DNA of 64,000 nt, taken from assembly GCA_032716605.1 (NCBI GenBank), contig CM064519.1:32757423-32821422 (forward strand). Reading direction: 5' to 3'. The stretch's first letter is position 1. Each line of letters opens with the position of its first letter. Under the pieces are notes generated by a model. The model did not search any database and was not told where the DNA came from. It worked only from the letters and a program-made list of their open reading frames with translations. Source of the stretch: Paralithodes platypus. Taxonomy: Eukaryota; Arthropoda; Malacostraca; Decapoda; Lithodidae. Shown here piece after piece: positions 22,171-32,204 of this stretch. A program made the position numbers and the translations under genes.

Positions 22171-22916
22171 TCACCTACTGAACTGCTATTTTATTAATCA
22201 TAATTTAATATAAGGTGACTTGAGTGTACTTTTCTAACAAACTGAAACCCATGTCCAATATACATGTTTTGTTCGTGAGTGTTAATGTTATATTTGTTAA
22301 TTATTTGACAGGTAACTAAAGTTGAAGTTATGGCTGAAGCATATGAACGTGACTATGCTCAACACCTGCCAGCGTTTCTTGTGGTCTCTATCAAAGGGGA
22401 CTGGGAAGTGACAGCTATTTGGCATTGACATTTTATTATATTTGTTTTAACTTTGTATTTATTATTATTATTTACATATATTTTTTTATATTGGCTGTGT
22501 AGAACATTCATACCACCCCAGCTATACATGTTTCATAATATATATATGCAAATCTGACAGTAATGCAATCAAATATGTTTGATATACAGTAGAAGAGAGG
22601 TTGATGTAGAAAATCGTTAATCTAAGAATATGAAAATTAATTAAATAAAGATTATAACATCATAGAAATAATAACATCAATGGAAATGCTAGTAAGCGTA
22701 TTTGTAGCAAATATAAAAATCTGATATGCGTATTGGCAAAATGGAACACAAAGGCCAAGGTGGAACAGCAAAGAACACAGAGATAATGAGGGACCATTAA
22801 TACATAGGTATTGACTGCTACACACGGGTCCTTGTAGGGTACGGAGGCTCATTACCCAAGATGCTCAAGGACTGAACATTGGTTTTACTGTTCTTTATCC
22901 CAAAACGTCACGTAAA
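22171..22916. other. AT-rich stretch, no gene
   Basis: Nothing recognised. The 66-residue minus-strand frame 22652-22852 has no domain. Confidence 0.45.
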
Positions 22917-23087
22917 TAGCTATAATCTAACCAAAATTAATCAAATCTACTACAAATTAACCTTTCAAAACTCAATCTAATCTTGCCAAACCTAACCTTA
23001 CCTAGCCATAATCTAACCAAAATTAATCTAATCTACTATAAACTAACCTTTCAAAACTCAATTTAATCATACCAAACTTAACCTTAC
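22917..23087. repeat. Tandem duplication, ~86-bp AACCTA-rich unit, two copies
   Basis: TAGC(T/C)ATAATCTAACCAAAATTAATC begins both copies, and both end near AACTTAACCTTACC or AACCTAACCTTACC. Identity is about 90 per cent. Composition is like the tract at 1-150. Confidence 0.9.
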
Positions 23088-23582
23088 CTCTCCAGAACAG
23101 ATCTATTGTACAAACATTAGTTTCGGTACGACCAATGTTGATAAGGTTAGGCTGGGGTTGTCATGGTCTAAAATGTAGTGTAGTAATAGTTTTGGAACAC
23201 ACAAGGAAAATTCTTCGAGAAACTTTAAAACTATGTGTACGAAAATATGCACCGACAGTATCACACCGGGCTAGAGCGGTTAAAGGTTGGATAAAATCTC
23301 TGAAAATCTATTACATCTAGACACCTGTTTTTAAACATGATGGAAGCTCGTTATCAATACCATAATAAACAAAGCCATAGAATAAACATCAGGTAGTAAA
23401 TATAGCAATATATTTCCACTTATTTTGATCAAGTAGATGACATTGTGTAATGTTGTGATAAAGACTTTGAATATTGCCTTTATATCGTCTGAGGCTGTAT
23501 CAAACAAAGCTTTCATAATAATCAAACAGGCAAATTATTAAGGTCAACACTCTCCACAAAGCTCATCTAAGTTATGCAAAAC

Positions 23583-23800
23583 TTTAACCGCTTCTGTACC
23601 GGCTTTTTCATTATATTTTAGCTAGATTTAGACGATTTTGTGCAGTTTAAGGAGGATCTGTGGTATCAAAAAAGGTTAAGCGAGATGCCATTGCTAAGCT
23701 CTCAATATATCTGTTTAGCGTATGATTACATTACTGAACATCCGGAATATAAAATCGTCGAACTTTTATCGCTTTCTGAACAACGAAAGAAAAGTTATGA
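23583..23800. mobile_element. CCCTT-family TTAA MITE, diverged, copy 3
   Basis: The left end TTAACCGCTTCTGTACCGGC is followed by AGACGATTTTGTGCAGTTTAAGGAGGATCTG, the same words as in the copies at 4252 and 46188. The right half is eroded; AAAATCGTCGAAC at about 23751 marks its inner arm. Confidence 0.65.
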
Positions 23801-25699
23801 AAGATAAATCTGTACAATGCAAACAAGACTGTGTTATCATGTTTGTCTTCAGTTTATGTTCATATTATTGAGAGACCATCATTAAATTTCAGTGTACGTA
23901 GACCTTAAACCCACTCCTTGATTTGTTTTCTCCACAACTCGAAGCTGAGTAAAAGCAAAGACCAGAATCAAACCTCATTTACAAAAGGTGAAGTTTTAAT
24001 ACGTCCGTGGTCTTATAGCAGAAGGCAGAATTAATCTTCATTACGCTTGAGTACATACAATTTCCCATAATGAATTGCTCCGAAATGCAGAGGGGGAAAA
24101 ATGAACCATCTCAAATGAGCTTTGCAGCCCACAATGCAATTACCTATAATTTGCAACCCCAAGACTCAAATAGAACAGTTTGCGCCCCAGACATGCATAT
24201 AATTTGGATAATACGTATCTATGTCTCTGTATTTATCGTTTCGAGCTCAGGTTTCTCCCTCGTGTACCTTCAATTATATCCCTCACTCTGCATTTCCTCA
24301 GAGTACTAACCTTTCCACCCGAGTGCTTGAAACATTTATCTTCAGTTTGTATAGCCTCCAGTTTTCCCCCTATATCATCTCCCTTACCCTTAGTTTCGTT
24401 TTACAAATAATATGTTCCTTACTTAGTAGGTTGTTATATGTATTTTAAATTATAAGTAGCTATCCAGTTTGCAGGACAAATATGTTGGCTTCTGAGATAA
24501 GGTTATAGTTACATCATATATTTGTTATTTAGTAAAAAAAAAAAAAAAACAAAAAAATATATATATATATACATTCCAGCCACTCAGGGTATTTTACATC
24601 ACTCCGGAAGCGAGCAAGCGTATAAGCAAACTTAAAACAAACAGTTCCTGCAATGGATACAACAAATCCCTTATCTAAATACAAATGGTTTCACTGCACA
24701 TTTTCGCCAACTAATCATACTGGCATCGAATCCCTGCATCTTCGCATTACCCGGTTACAACCCTATCGTTCTACTTAACACTTTCGTCAAATATAATTAT
24801 ATTTGCACTGAATCTTTACATCTCCCTATTTCCCTGTCACAACCTCATCCTTTCCTACCTCAATGCACCACCTTCAGAGACCGCCCACCCGCCCCAGTGA
24901 AATTCCCTGACCTCATCGCCGCCCGTTCCTTCTCTCAATACGTGGTCTTTGCCTGATGAATTCCGGGCTAAGAACTGGCATTACCGGCCAAATAACACCC
25001 TTGAAGCCTCGATCGCACATCAGCGTGACGTAGTGAATGCCCAGGTTAATACCAACTGCTCGTATTCTCTCCAGATTGAATATTGTTATCATTGTTTTTT
25101 TGTTTTTTTCACCCGATCCATACTCGATAATTCTGGGAGGGTGTGATTTAAAGATGGCTAATGTCCCCGTTGGTGTGTCGAACTGGGACAACCTCTTAAG
25201 GTGTGTGATTTCTAAAGGAGACTGTTAACACCTTTAATGAGATGATGGTCTTTTAACTTTAATGTTGGGTATCATTAGACGATTTCGTGCATCTTAAATA
25301 ATCTGGTTAACATTAGACGAATTAATGCTAATTACAAATTACCTTTAGTACTCATAGTGGCTAAAGCTACTTTAATTAACCCTCTTATTCCCAAAGCCCA
25401 CTCCTATGCTACATAACATATTTTAATGTAAGCCAAAATATAATGGAAATTAAATTATAACATTAAAAGGTTAATTGCAAACACGCAATTGACAAATGAC
25501 CAATTAAATCATTTGAATTTCTAGGTTCTTTCAAAGCAAATTAACAATTCTGGATCCTTGTCAAAAGGTTGATTCACTACATCTATTCAGTAATACGAGA
25601 CTAGATTACGATTAACATTTTATGTCTTTGGAGTTACTAAAATAAAGGTAGGTCATGTGATATATTACACAATTTTGAACATATGTGCAATACTGTAGT
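23801..25699. other. AT-rich single-copy stretch, no supported gene
   Basis: Poly(A)/(AT) at 24533-24571. A GC-richer part at 24870-25060 carries overlapping frames on both strands (92 residues minus, 65 plus) with no domain. ATTAGACGATTTCGTGCATCTTAA at about 25274 is a CCCTT-family MITE word, so a decayed copy probably lies at 25250-25345. Confidence 0.4.
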
Positions 25700-25779
25700 A
25701 ATATGAGCTACAGGGCTTCACTTCCAGGCCATCAACCAACGGACCATACACTATTTCAAGCAAGGAGTCCATCTCTCTT

Positions 25780-25910
25780 GAACATTAACCTCTATAACTC
25801 ACAGACGAATAGAGTAATTGAGCTAATATTTATATCATGAGGGGGTCAGCTAGGGAATAGGTGTAGACATTTACATCCCATTTGCTCTAGCCCTTTTTTA
25901 GTTATATAAT
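25780..25910 (+). repeat. Dispersed repeat R, copy 1
   Basis: Shares the ordered words GAGTAAT(T/C)GAGCTAATATTT, GGGTCAGC(T/C)AGGGAATAG and TTTGCT(C/T)TAGCCCTTTTT with the reverse complement of 27935-28055. The family is unknown and no terminal repeats were found. Confidence 0.75.
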
Positions 25911-26269
25911 TTATGGTTCACGATTTCTGGATTAACTATTTGAAACAGGATAGTTAATGCTATCCCGTATATCCAATATGGCGTCAATGTGAACAATTGT
26001 CTGATCAACGTCTAAAATTTCCGTCTTCCTAATCTTTCGCGGAACACGGGAGGCATTGAGGGCCACCCATCGTGCCCTCTCCTTCCCGATGTACAGTAGG
26101 TTTCAAAAGCTCGACGAACATATACAGTACATGAAAAAACAGTGGAGTCTTTGGATGTCGGTTCTTAATGCTTCTAATCACATCTAGTCTGTTGATATAA
26201 CTTATTTATTACAGGTTTTTTCAAATTAATGTGGTCCTAGAGTCATTATACAGTTTTTCATCAAGATTG

Positions 26270-26525
26270 TCGGTTAACTTTTGACTCCGATTGTACGGGA
26301 AATTACGGCGATCGATGACGTGACCACCAGTGATTAATTATGATGGAAGTAATGGTCTACGATATCACCAATGACCAGTTAAGCAGCCAAGCACTTCATT
26401 ATTACCCAAAGGCCCTGATCATCATGTATAAGCCTCCGGGATAGGACGTAAGGACAGCTGGGTCCTTGATTACTTTATAGTTCTGTATCCCCTGGGCCTA
26501 AACCCAAGGGCAAATACCGGCCAGA
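26270..26525. other. Candidate conserved non-coding island
   Basis: Repeat-free, with TGATTAATTATGATGG (homeodomain-type cores) and GATCGATGACGTGACC (a CRE-like GACGTGA). Suggested by composition alone. Confidence 0.2.
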
Positions 26526-26907
26526 CAAATTAAGGGGACGGTGGCTGTTTTTTTATTTTTTATTTACATATTTATTTATTATTATTTTTTTTTTTTTGGG
26601 GGGAGGGGGTCTATTTATTAAGTTATTCATATATCTTTTAGTTTCCTCGCTAGACCTCCATCAAGCTTACAACAAACACCCCCTAGACCCCCCTTAAGAT
26701 AAATTTGTACATTTTTCGGTAGAAAAATATCCCGGTCTTCTCTTAAAATTGCAGGCTCGCTATCACTCGCCTCGAAAAAATCGACAGGTAAATGGCACGA
26801 AAGGTCTTAAAATTGACAACGAAATGGAGCGAAAGGTGTTAAAATCGCCAAAGTAGTGGGCCTAACGTCTTAAAATATCAAAACTAATGGGGCTAAACAC
26901 GAGGGAG

Positions 26908-27740
26908 TACAAAGGAGTACAAAGGAGTACAAAGGAGTACAAAGGAAATCAAGCAACAACAGGTCTAGTGACCCTTCTAGGTTGCTTGTCCTCCAAAACA
27001 CTGAGGATCAAGTGTCCAAACAGTGGTTTAGAGTGGGTAAGGGAACATTGGAAAGGGAACTACTGCCCTGCCACTAACGTGGCAGGACTAGGAAGTTAGT
27101 AGGGGACATATGGGTTAGTAACTGAGGGGAGGATAAAGTTATTCATTTACAAACGCAGTCAGTCGCGGGTTTGATGCGAGATATTTGTCTAGGCGGAATT
27201 TAAATGAATCAACGGTGCTGCAGTCTATAACGTCTCGGGGAAGCCCATTCCACAAGTTGACAACTCGATTGAAGAAGAAATTCTTAGATTCGTGCGAGTT
27301 AAAAGATTTACCAATAATTTTGCAACCGTTTCCCCGCGTGTAATTAGATTGGTCGATAGTGAAGTACTACTACAGTTCATATTGTCGATGCCTTTGATGA
27401 TTTTGAACACTTGAATTAAGTCGCCTCTTAATCTGCGCTGGGTTAAAGGAAATAGATTTAATTCTCTAAGACGCTCTTCGTATGGTTTGTTCTTTAGGCT
27501 AGGTATCATTTTGGTAACTCTACGTTGAACTCGTTCTAGCTTGTTTATATCTTTTTGGTAATAAGGGCACCAGGATTGAACGCAGTATTCCAGAAGAGGG
27601 CGGACTAAGGAATTGTAAAGGGTTAGGATAACTTCTTTGGATTTATGCTCAAATGACCTGCCTATAAAGCCAATTATTTTGTTTGCCTTCTTAACAACTT
27701 CTGAACATTGTTGACTCGGTTTTAGGTTACTCGATATTGA
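26908..27740 (-). mobile_element. 5'-truncated CR1-like LINE with 10-bp tandem tail
   Basis: Minus strand, 833 bp. The coding part has NLKPSQQCSEVVKKANKIIG, then RPLLEYCVQSWCPYY, then YEERLRELNLFPL and RRLRGDLIQVFKII, the standard region after the palm of CR1/jockey-type reverse transcriptases. Past about 27225 the frame is broken where a WNGLP-type end is expected. The 3' end is a run of TACAAAGGAG 10-mers (26908-26946) on the plus strand. The 3' ~300 bp is closely matched by 32248-32549. It sits inside a family 2 MITE. Confidence 0.88.
27225..27737 (-). pseudogene. Reverse transcriptase thumb/C-terminal remnant (CR1-like)
   Basis: The intact minus-strand frame runs from about 27737 down to about 27225. 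The key block RPLLEYCVQSWCPYY lies upstream of the KLERVQRRVTKMIP helix. The palm YADD is absent through 5' truncation. The C terminus shifts frame (ends CGMGFPETL in place of a WNGLP-type ending). Confidence 0.85.
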
Positions 27741-27763
27741 AGGGAGAAAGAGGTCATCTCCCC

Positions 27764-28060
27764 ATAAGGTGTATTAGGTGGTTAGGACTCTCATGTTTCA
27801 TTTAGAGTCCCAGGGAGTCCTTCACTCCGACCATTGTTCAGACCAACCCAACAATTACCTACTGGCAGACAATGGACCTTACATGCTATAGTCTATTCGC
27901 TGTAAGTAGGCGAGACAGCATGACCTATATCCTCTGTAACTCAAAAAGGGCTAAAGCAAATTGGCTGTAAATTCCCACATCTATTCCCTGGCTGACCCTT
28001 CCCAAATCGTAGAAATATTAGCTCGATTACTCCACTCGTTTGTGAGATAAGGATATGTTC
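27764..28060 (-). repeat. Dispersed repeat R, copy 2 (inverted)
   Basis: The part at 27935-28055 is the reverse complement of the repeat at 25780-25910, at perhaps 80 per cent identity. Sequence from 27764 to 27934 probably belongs to the same element but has no partner in the window. Confidence 0.7.
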
Positions 28061-28145
28061 AATAGTTTTGGCCTACCTTCTTTGAACAGGTTATAGGAAG
28101 GAGGGTGCTAGGGACGATCTGCTTCAAGGCATATGAGTAAAGGCG

Positions 28146-28346
28146 GTGTCACACGAGCGATTTTTCCGTCAATTTTGTCGGGCAATTGTTGTCTGGCAGC
28201 TTCAAAATACAAGTTCCATATGAATTAAACTACCTAACATAATCTAACTTCGATCTAGTTTCCAATGCCAATGCAAAAATATCCCTAATTGTCACCAGAA
28301 AAAACTTGCTCATGGAAAATTGACGGAAAAAGCGCTCGTGGGACAC
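28146..28346. mobile_element. MITE with ~30-bp terminal inverted repeats (GTGTCACACGAGCG family)
   Basis: The left end is GTGTCACACGAGCGATTTTT then CCGTCAATTTT. The right end read inward is GTGTCCCACGAGCGCTTTTT then CCGTCAATTTT. The 200-bp element is non-coding. A diverged relative lies at 39226-39440. TAAAGGC precedes the left end in both copies. The superfamily is not determined, as no clear target duplication is visible. Confidence 0.82.
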
Positions 28347-28509
28347 TGACTTTAAAGAGCGGAAACAAACGATAATGTGATTGTGATTATATAAGTCAAA
28401 CATGCATATATTTATTGCAACTTAAGACCTCCACGATAATTTTCTACAACCATTTTTCGTGTGTGCCCAATAATGTTTTAATGTATTTATCTAATGTTCT
28501 ATAACATTA

Positions 28510-29200
28510 TGCAAGGTTATGGTCTTCGAAAGGGTTGAAGTCACAGAGTGTGAGGTGAAGCTGAACGGTCAGGCTATGGAGATCGTCAACTCTTTTAAGT
28601 ATCTGGGCAGTGTGTTGAGTAAAGATGGAACTATGGATGAAGAAGTGCGGGAGAGGGTACAACAGGGGAAGAGGGTTGTAGGAACGCTGAAAGCAATAAC
28701 AGGAAATAGGGTGGTCAGTATGGAAGTGAAGAAGTCCTTGCATGACAGTGTGGTAATCCCGACTGACTTACGGAAGCGAAGCATGGACGTTTGAGAAGAG
28801 ACTCAGATCAAGAGCGAGAGCAGTGGAAATTAATTACTTAAGAAGTGCGTGCAGAGTTACATGGAGGGATAGACAGACTAATGAAGAAGTAAGAAGGAGG
28901 TGTGGTGTGGAGGTAGATGTGCTGGAAAGTGTGAAAAGGAACAACTTGAGATGGTTCGGCCATATGGAACGTATGGAAAGCGAGAGAATGACTAAGAGGG
29001 TGTATGAGAGCGAGGTGGAGGGACAGAGAGGGAGAAGTAGACCGAAGGAGAGGTGAAAGGATGGAGTGAGGAAGTATATGAACGAAGGCGGTGCTGGTTG
29101 GGGGGAGGGGCGTCGACTGACTGGGGACAGAGGTGCATGGGGGCGGTTCGTTCGTGGCCACCCCTTCGGGGATCACGGCGTCAGGCAATATATAGATATA
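28510..29200 (+). mobile_element. 5'-truncated RTE-like LINE 3' end
   Basis: The plus-strand coding remnant starts KVMVFERVEVTECEVKLNG and runs through SFKYLGSVLSKDGTMDEEV, a frame break, then VRRRCGVEVDVLES and LRWFGHMERM, then RPKER, a stop in place of W, and KDGVRKYM. The terminal CACCCCTTCGGGGATCACGG hairpin region and a degenerate TATAGATA tail follow. The fragment at 9831-10018 is a second copy of its 3' end. The FKYLGS...LRWFGHM order fits RTE-type elements; the clade call is moderate. Confidence 0.85.
28519..29056 (+). pseudogene. Reverse transcriptase C-terminal remnant (RTE-like)
   Basis: Two frames make one broken gene. Frame one covers 28519 to about 28760 and is lost by a two-base deletion inside a PTLTYGSEAW-type block, read here as PTD. 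Frame two covers about 28763-29056 and ends at a TGA replacing the Trp of RPKERW. The catalytic palm motif lies upstream of the truncation and is absent. Confidence 0.85.
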
Positions 29201-30110
29201 GATTAATTTCCTAACCTATATTTCGTATTAATATAGCAAATACATCAACTTGGGCAGTAGTCTTTGTTTATATTTTAAGTGCATGGAACCATTTTACTCG
29301 CCTCCATGACACTCTACACTATGTTTATCCGGAATAATAGCTAACCGCTTCCTCACTATAATAACTTCCATTGCTTTCTTCCAGTTCATCATAATTTTCT
29401 GATTGTATGCACTTCGTCACTAACTCATTCATTAATGTATCTCGCTTGTCGCCATCCTCAGTCTTTCCTAATTACCATATGCATACACATCTTACCACCA
29501 AACTCAATTCCATCACTAAAACTAACATTATATATTATATCCCTCAACTCTTCGTCAGCTTTAACTCTAACACAATCCTTCATTCAATGCCAGTTCAATT
29601 TCCCACTCTTCATCAGTAATATATCCTTCACCACTAAATTCACTCTCACCAACACAATTATGTCCAAGCTACTTCACAATATCTTCCACTACTATCTCAG
29701 ATATTTCTATCACCAAATGTATACTCCAACACAACCTTCTATCCTCATAATTACCACCGAATACCCGTCAACCACTAGTTTCATTTACTCTTTACCATCA
29801 TTCACCAATAACGGAAACTCTTCGCCTATTATCATAACCACCACTAAGTACGACAAACAATTACCCCACACTAATCCACCATTAAATATTACTCCACAAC
29901 TTATCCCCACAAAATGCACCTTCACCAATTCTATCTTCAAAACCCACTTCCATCTGTACACTACATACCCCCTCACCAGTACCACCAGTCATTCCTCCAC
30001 CTCTAGTATCCTCCACTCTGTTTCACCATCAAGTACACCTCCACCACCAACACTTACTCTCCACCACCACCACCACATATCGGCTTCATCTTCCACACCA
30101 AGCTTGTAGC
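29201..30110. repeat. AC/CCA-rich low-complexity stretch
   Basis: The plus strand is poor in G, with loose CACCA, ACTAC and CTTCAC words and (CCA)n near 30040-30076. The 224-residue frame 29435-30109 is Ser/Thr/Pro/His-rich, as any CCA/TCA-rich DNA would give, and has no domain. Confidence 0.65.
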
Positions 30111-31027
30111 CTGTCTCCCTCCCTGATGCCCCCGAGTCCCTACTGCATCCTGACGGAGCACCCTTGTCTATATGGCCCCTTCGTTAGTCTAGGTAAGTGA
30201 CAGCAGTAACAACAACAACAACAACAGCCTTGCAGACGCGGACAGAACATCCCAGCCTCCGTGAAGCCAATCTCCAATAGAGGAAATAGTTAAATGTATT
30301 GTTACTGTAGAAACAAATATAAATACTGTATACAGCTCCCTTTGATTGAATGCCAAGCAGGCATATTAAATACATGACACAGACACATAGCTAGAAGAGT
30401 AAAATGTAAAAGTAAATGTTGATATAAAACTATGGAAATATATTGGCAGGAACTATAATTAAGGATATATATACTAATAAAATTACGAATGACAATTAGC
30501 ATAACTGTCACAACTTTCATATTTTCTACCATTTGTTCACCTCCATTTTCACTTCTATGTTTAAACTATATGAACCCTGGACATGCATGCCCGAGAGGCA
30601 AAACAGACCCGTCCCTCTCCTCCAGGACCCAGACGCAGGACAAGCCTGGGTGTGTCCTGGGTGAGTGAGTGACCACGGGGGCCCCCAGGGAAGGAAGGAC
30701 ACACTCAGGGACCACTGACTCAACTCACCACAAGGGGAAGGGGAGCTATAATCACCGCAGGACAAACCTCAGACCCACCTGTCTCTCTGGTCCTCGTCAC
30801 TCAGGGAAAAGCTCGAACTTGGTTGAATGTCTTACACACATTATCTACGTTTTAGTCACTACAAAAACTAATCTCAAACCAAGTACTTCTTGCTACAGAC
30901 ATTTTATAGATAATCGAAAGTATGTGAATTACTCACAAAAACTCAAGTATAGCAGGAGAGTTTGCAATAAACATGTAATAAAATAGTATAATATAGAACA
31001 TAAAAACCAAACCCATAAGTAATAAAG
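30111..31027. other. Single-copy stretch, no gene
   Basis: A short (AAC)n at 30206-30225; a GC-richer patch at 30570-30800 with CCTGGG repeats. Frames on both strands lack domains. Confidence 0.4.
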
Positions 31028-31762
31028 TAGACGTGCCGTTTCGCCCAAAATCAAAACGGCATACCCAACTCTGCGATGGGTTACCATCATCACTACTTAT
31101 ACCATCATCAATCACAATCATCACTACTACTGCCACCATCACTACAACTGCCACAATCATCACGACTACTGTCATCATCACCATTACTATGATCATCATC
31201 ACTACTACAATTACAATCATCACTACTAGTCACCATTGTCACTACCATCTTAATCACTACTATCATCATTGATACTACAACTATCAACCATCATTACTAC
31301 TATCATCACCACCATCTTACAATCATCATTACTACTGTCACCATCATCACTACTACTGCCATCATCACCATTACTATGATCATCATCACAACTATTGTCA
31401 TCATCACTACAACTTTCACCATCATCACTACTACTAACCATCATCACTAATACTCACACTATCATCACAGAAAGCCACACAGGGAATTGGTGCAGGGTGG
31501 GCGGTGGGGGTCCTGAAGGGGGGGGGGGTGCAAAACACTTTTTTGGACCTAAGATCATAACTATTGCACACATTCAAAACATCTTTTTTTAATTACCGTC
31601 GCATTCACGCACCGAAGGTTCTTGTGAAGTTTGGTGAAAATCCGTCAAACGGTCTAGGAGTTCTCGGACGGACGGACAGACAGACGGACAGACAGACATT
31701 TCGGTTAGCATGTACCACTATACGGGGGGCGATACCACTCTGCTTACGCAGAGTTGATAAGG
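31028..31762. mobile_element. Composite element P: hairpin head, ATC/ACT tandem core, GACA tract, hairpin end
   Basis: Order: GTGCCGTTTCGCCC and CAAAACGGCA forming a hairpin, then CCCAACTCTGCGATGGGT, then about 380 bp of (ATCATCACTACTAC)-type repeats (31080-31470), a G-run, then CACCGAAGGTTCTTGTGAAG with AAAATCCGTCAAACGGTCTA, a GACA/GACG tract (31668-31697), and an end with CTCTGCTTACGCAGAG. AACTCTGCG near the start and CGCAGAGTT near the end are inverted repeats. The same order occurs at 35237-36413. No transposase frame. Confidence 0.75.
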
Positions 31763-31779
31763 AAACAAAAAAATATATT

Positions 31780-31815
31780 AAGATTCAAGTTACGTCATCG
31801 TGCTGAAGGGGTTAA
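31780..31815. mobile_element. Terminal fragment of a CCCTT-family MITE
   Basis: TTACGTCATCGTGCTGAAGGGG before TTAA (31812-31815) equals the right end of the copy at 44974-45177. No left half is seen. Confidence 0.5.
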
Positions 31816-32204
31816 AACCCGGACCTATAAGACCATAATACCCTATCAAGTATTCTTCGTTGTTAGCCGCCCTAACTCCAGTTATAACAACCTCGGAGCT
31901 GTTCTAAATCCAGTTGCACTAACTTATCACAAGATGGCTGCCCATAGGTTCTGAGTAAATCGTCAAGTGCGCTCAATCAGTTTTGCGTATCCAGAGTGAG
32001 GTTTGGCATCCTCTATCCAACCTTAGCTGTTTATGTCTGTCTCATTTACTGTCCTACAGTGGTCCCGAACCCTAAGAACTGGAACTTTAAATTATGTTTT
32101 TGTTCGGGCTCTGTCTCGAGTCGGCCACCCCTAGCAATGGGGTACCTTATGTGCCTGAATATAATATACAATACAATATACATCATAAACGCAATGGAGC
32201 CGTT
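31816..32204. other. Single-copy stretch, no supported gene
   Basis: A 93-residue frame (31996-32277) crosses it and runs into the purine repeat. No domain recognised. Confidence 0.4.

Larger units (their letters stand above)
26534..27763. mobile_element. TTAA foldback MITE, family 2, copy F, split by a LINE
   Basis: The left part (26534-26907) starts GGGGACGGTGGCTG after TTAA (26530-26533) and runs in the opposite orientation to copy C, through the shared core, to GGGGCTAAACACGAGGGAG. The missing end reappears at 27741-27763 as AGGGAGAAAGAGGTCATCTC then CCC, next to ATAA (a mutated TTAA), after an inserted LINE. The end order matches copy J (GGGGCTATACATGAGGGAGA...). The direct repeat AGGGAG on both sides of the LINE (26902-26907 and 27741-27746) is its likely target duplication. 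Confidence 0.8.

Noticed and set aside
29435..30109. 224-residue Ser/Thr/Pro/His-rich frame
   Set aside because: The DNA is AC/CCA-rich with few G, so stops are rare; no domain, no conserved motif, ends in a CCA-type repeat.
31564..31806. Protein with TDRQTDRQ repeats
   Set aside because: The frame is read from the GACA/GACG tract of composite element P; the same peptide arises at 36185-36367 from element Q.
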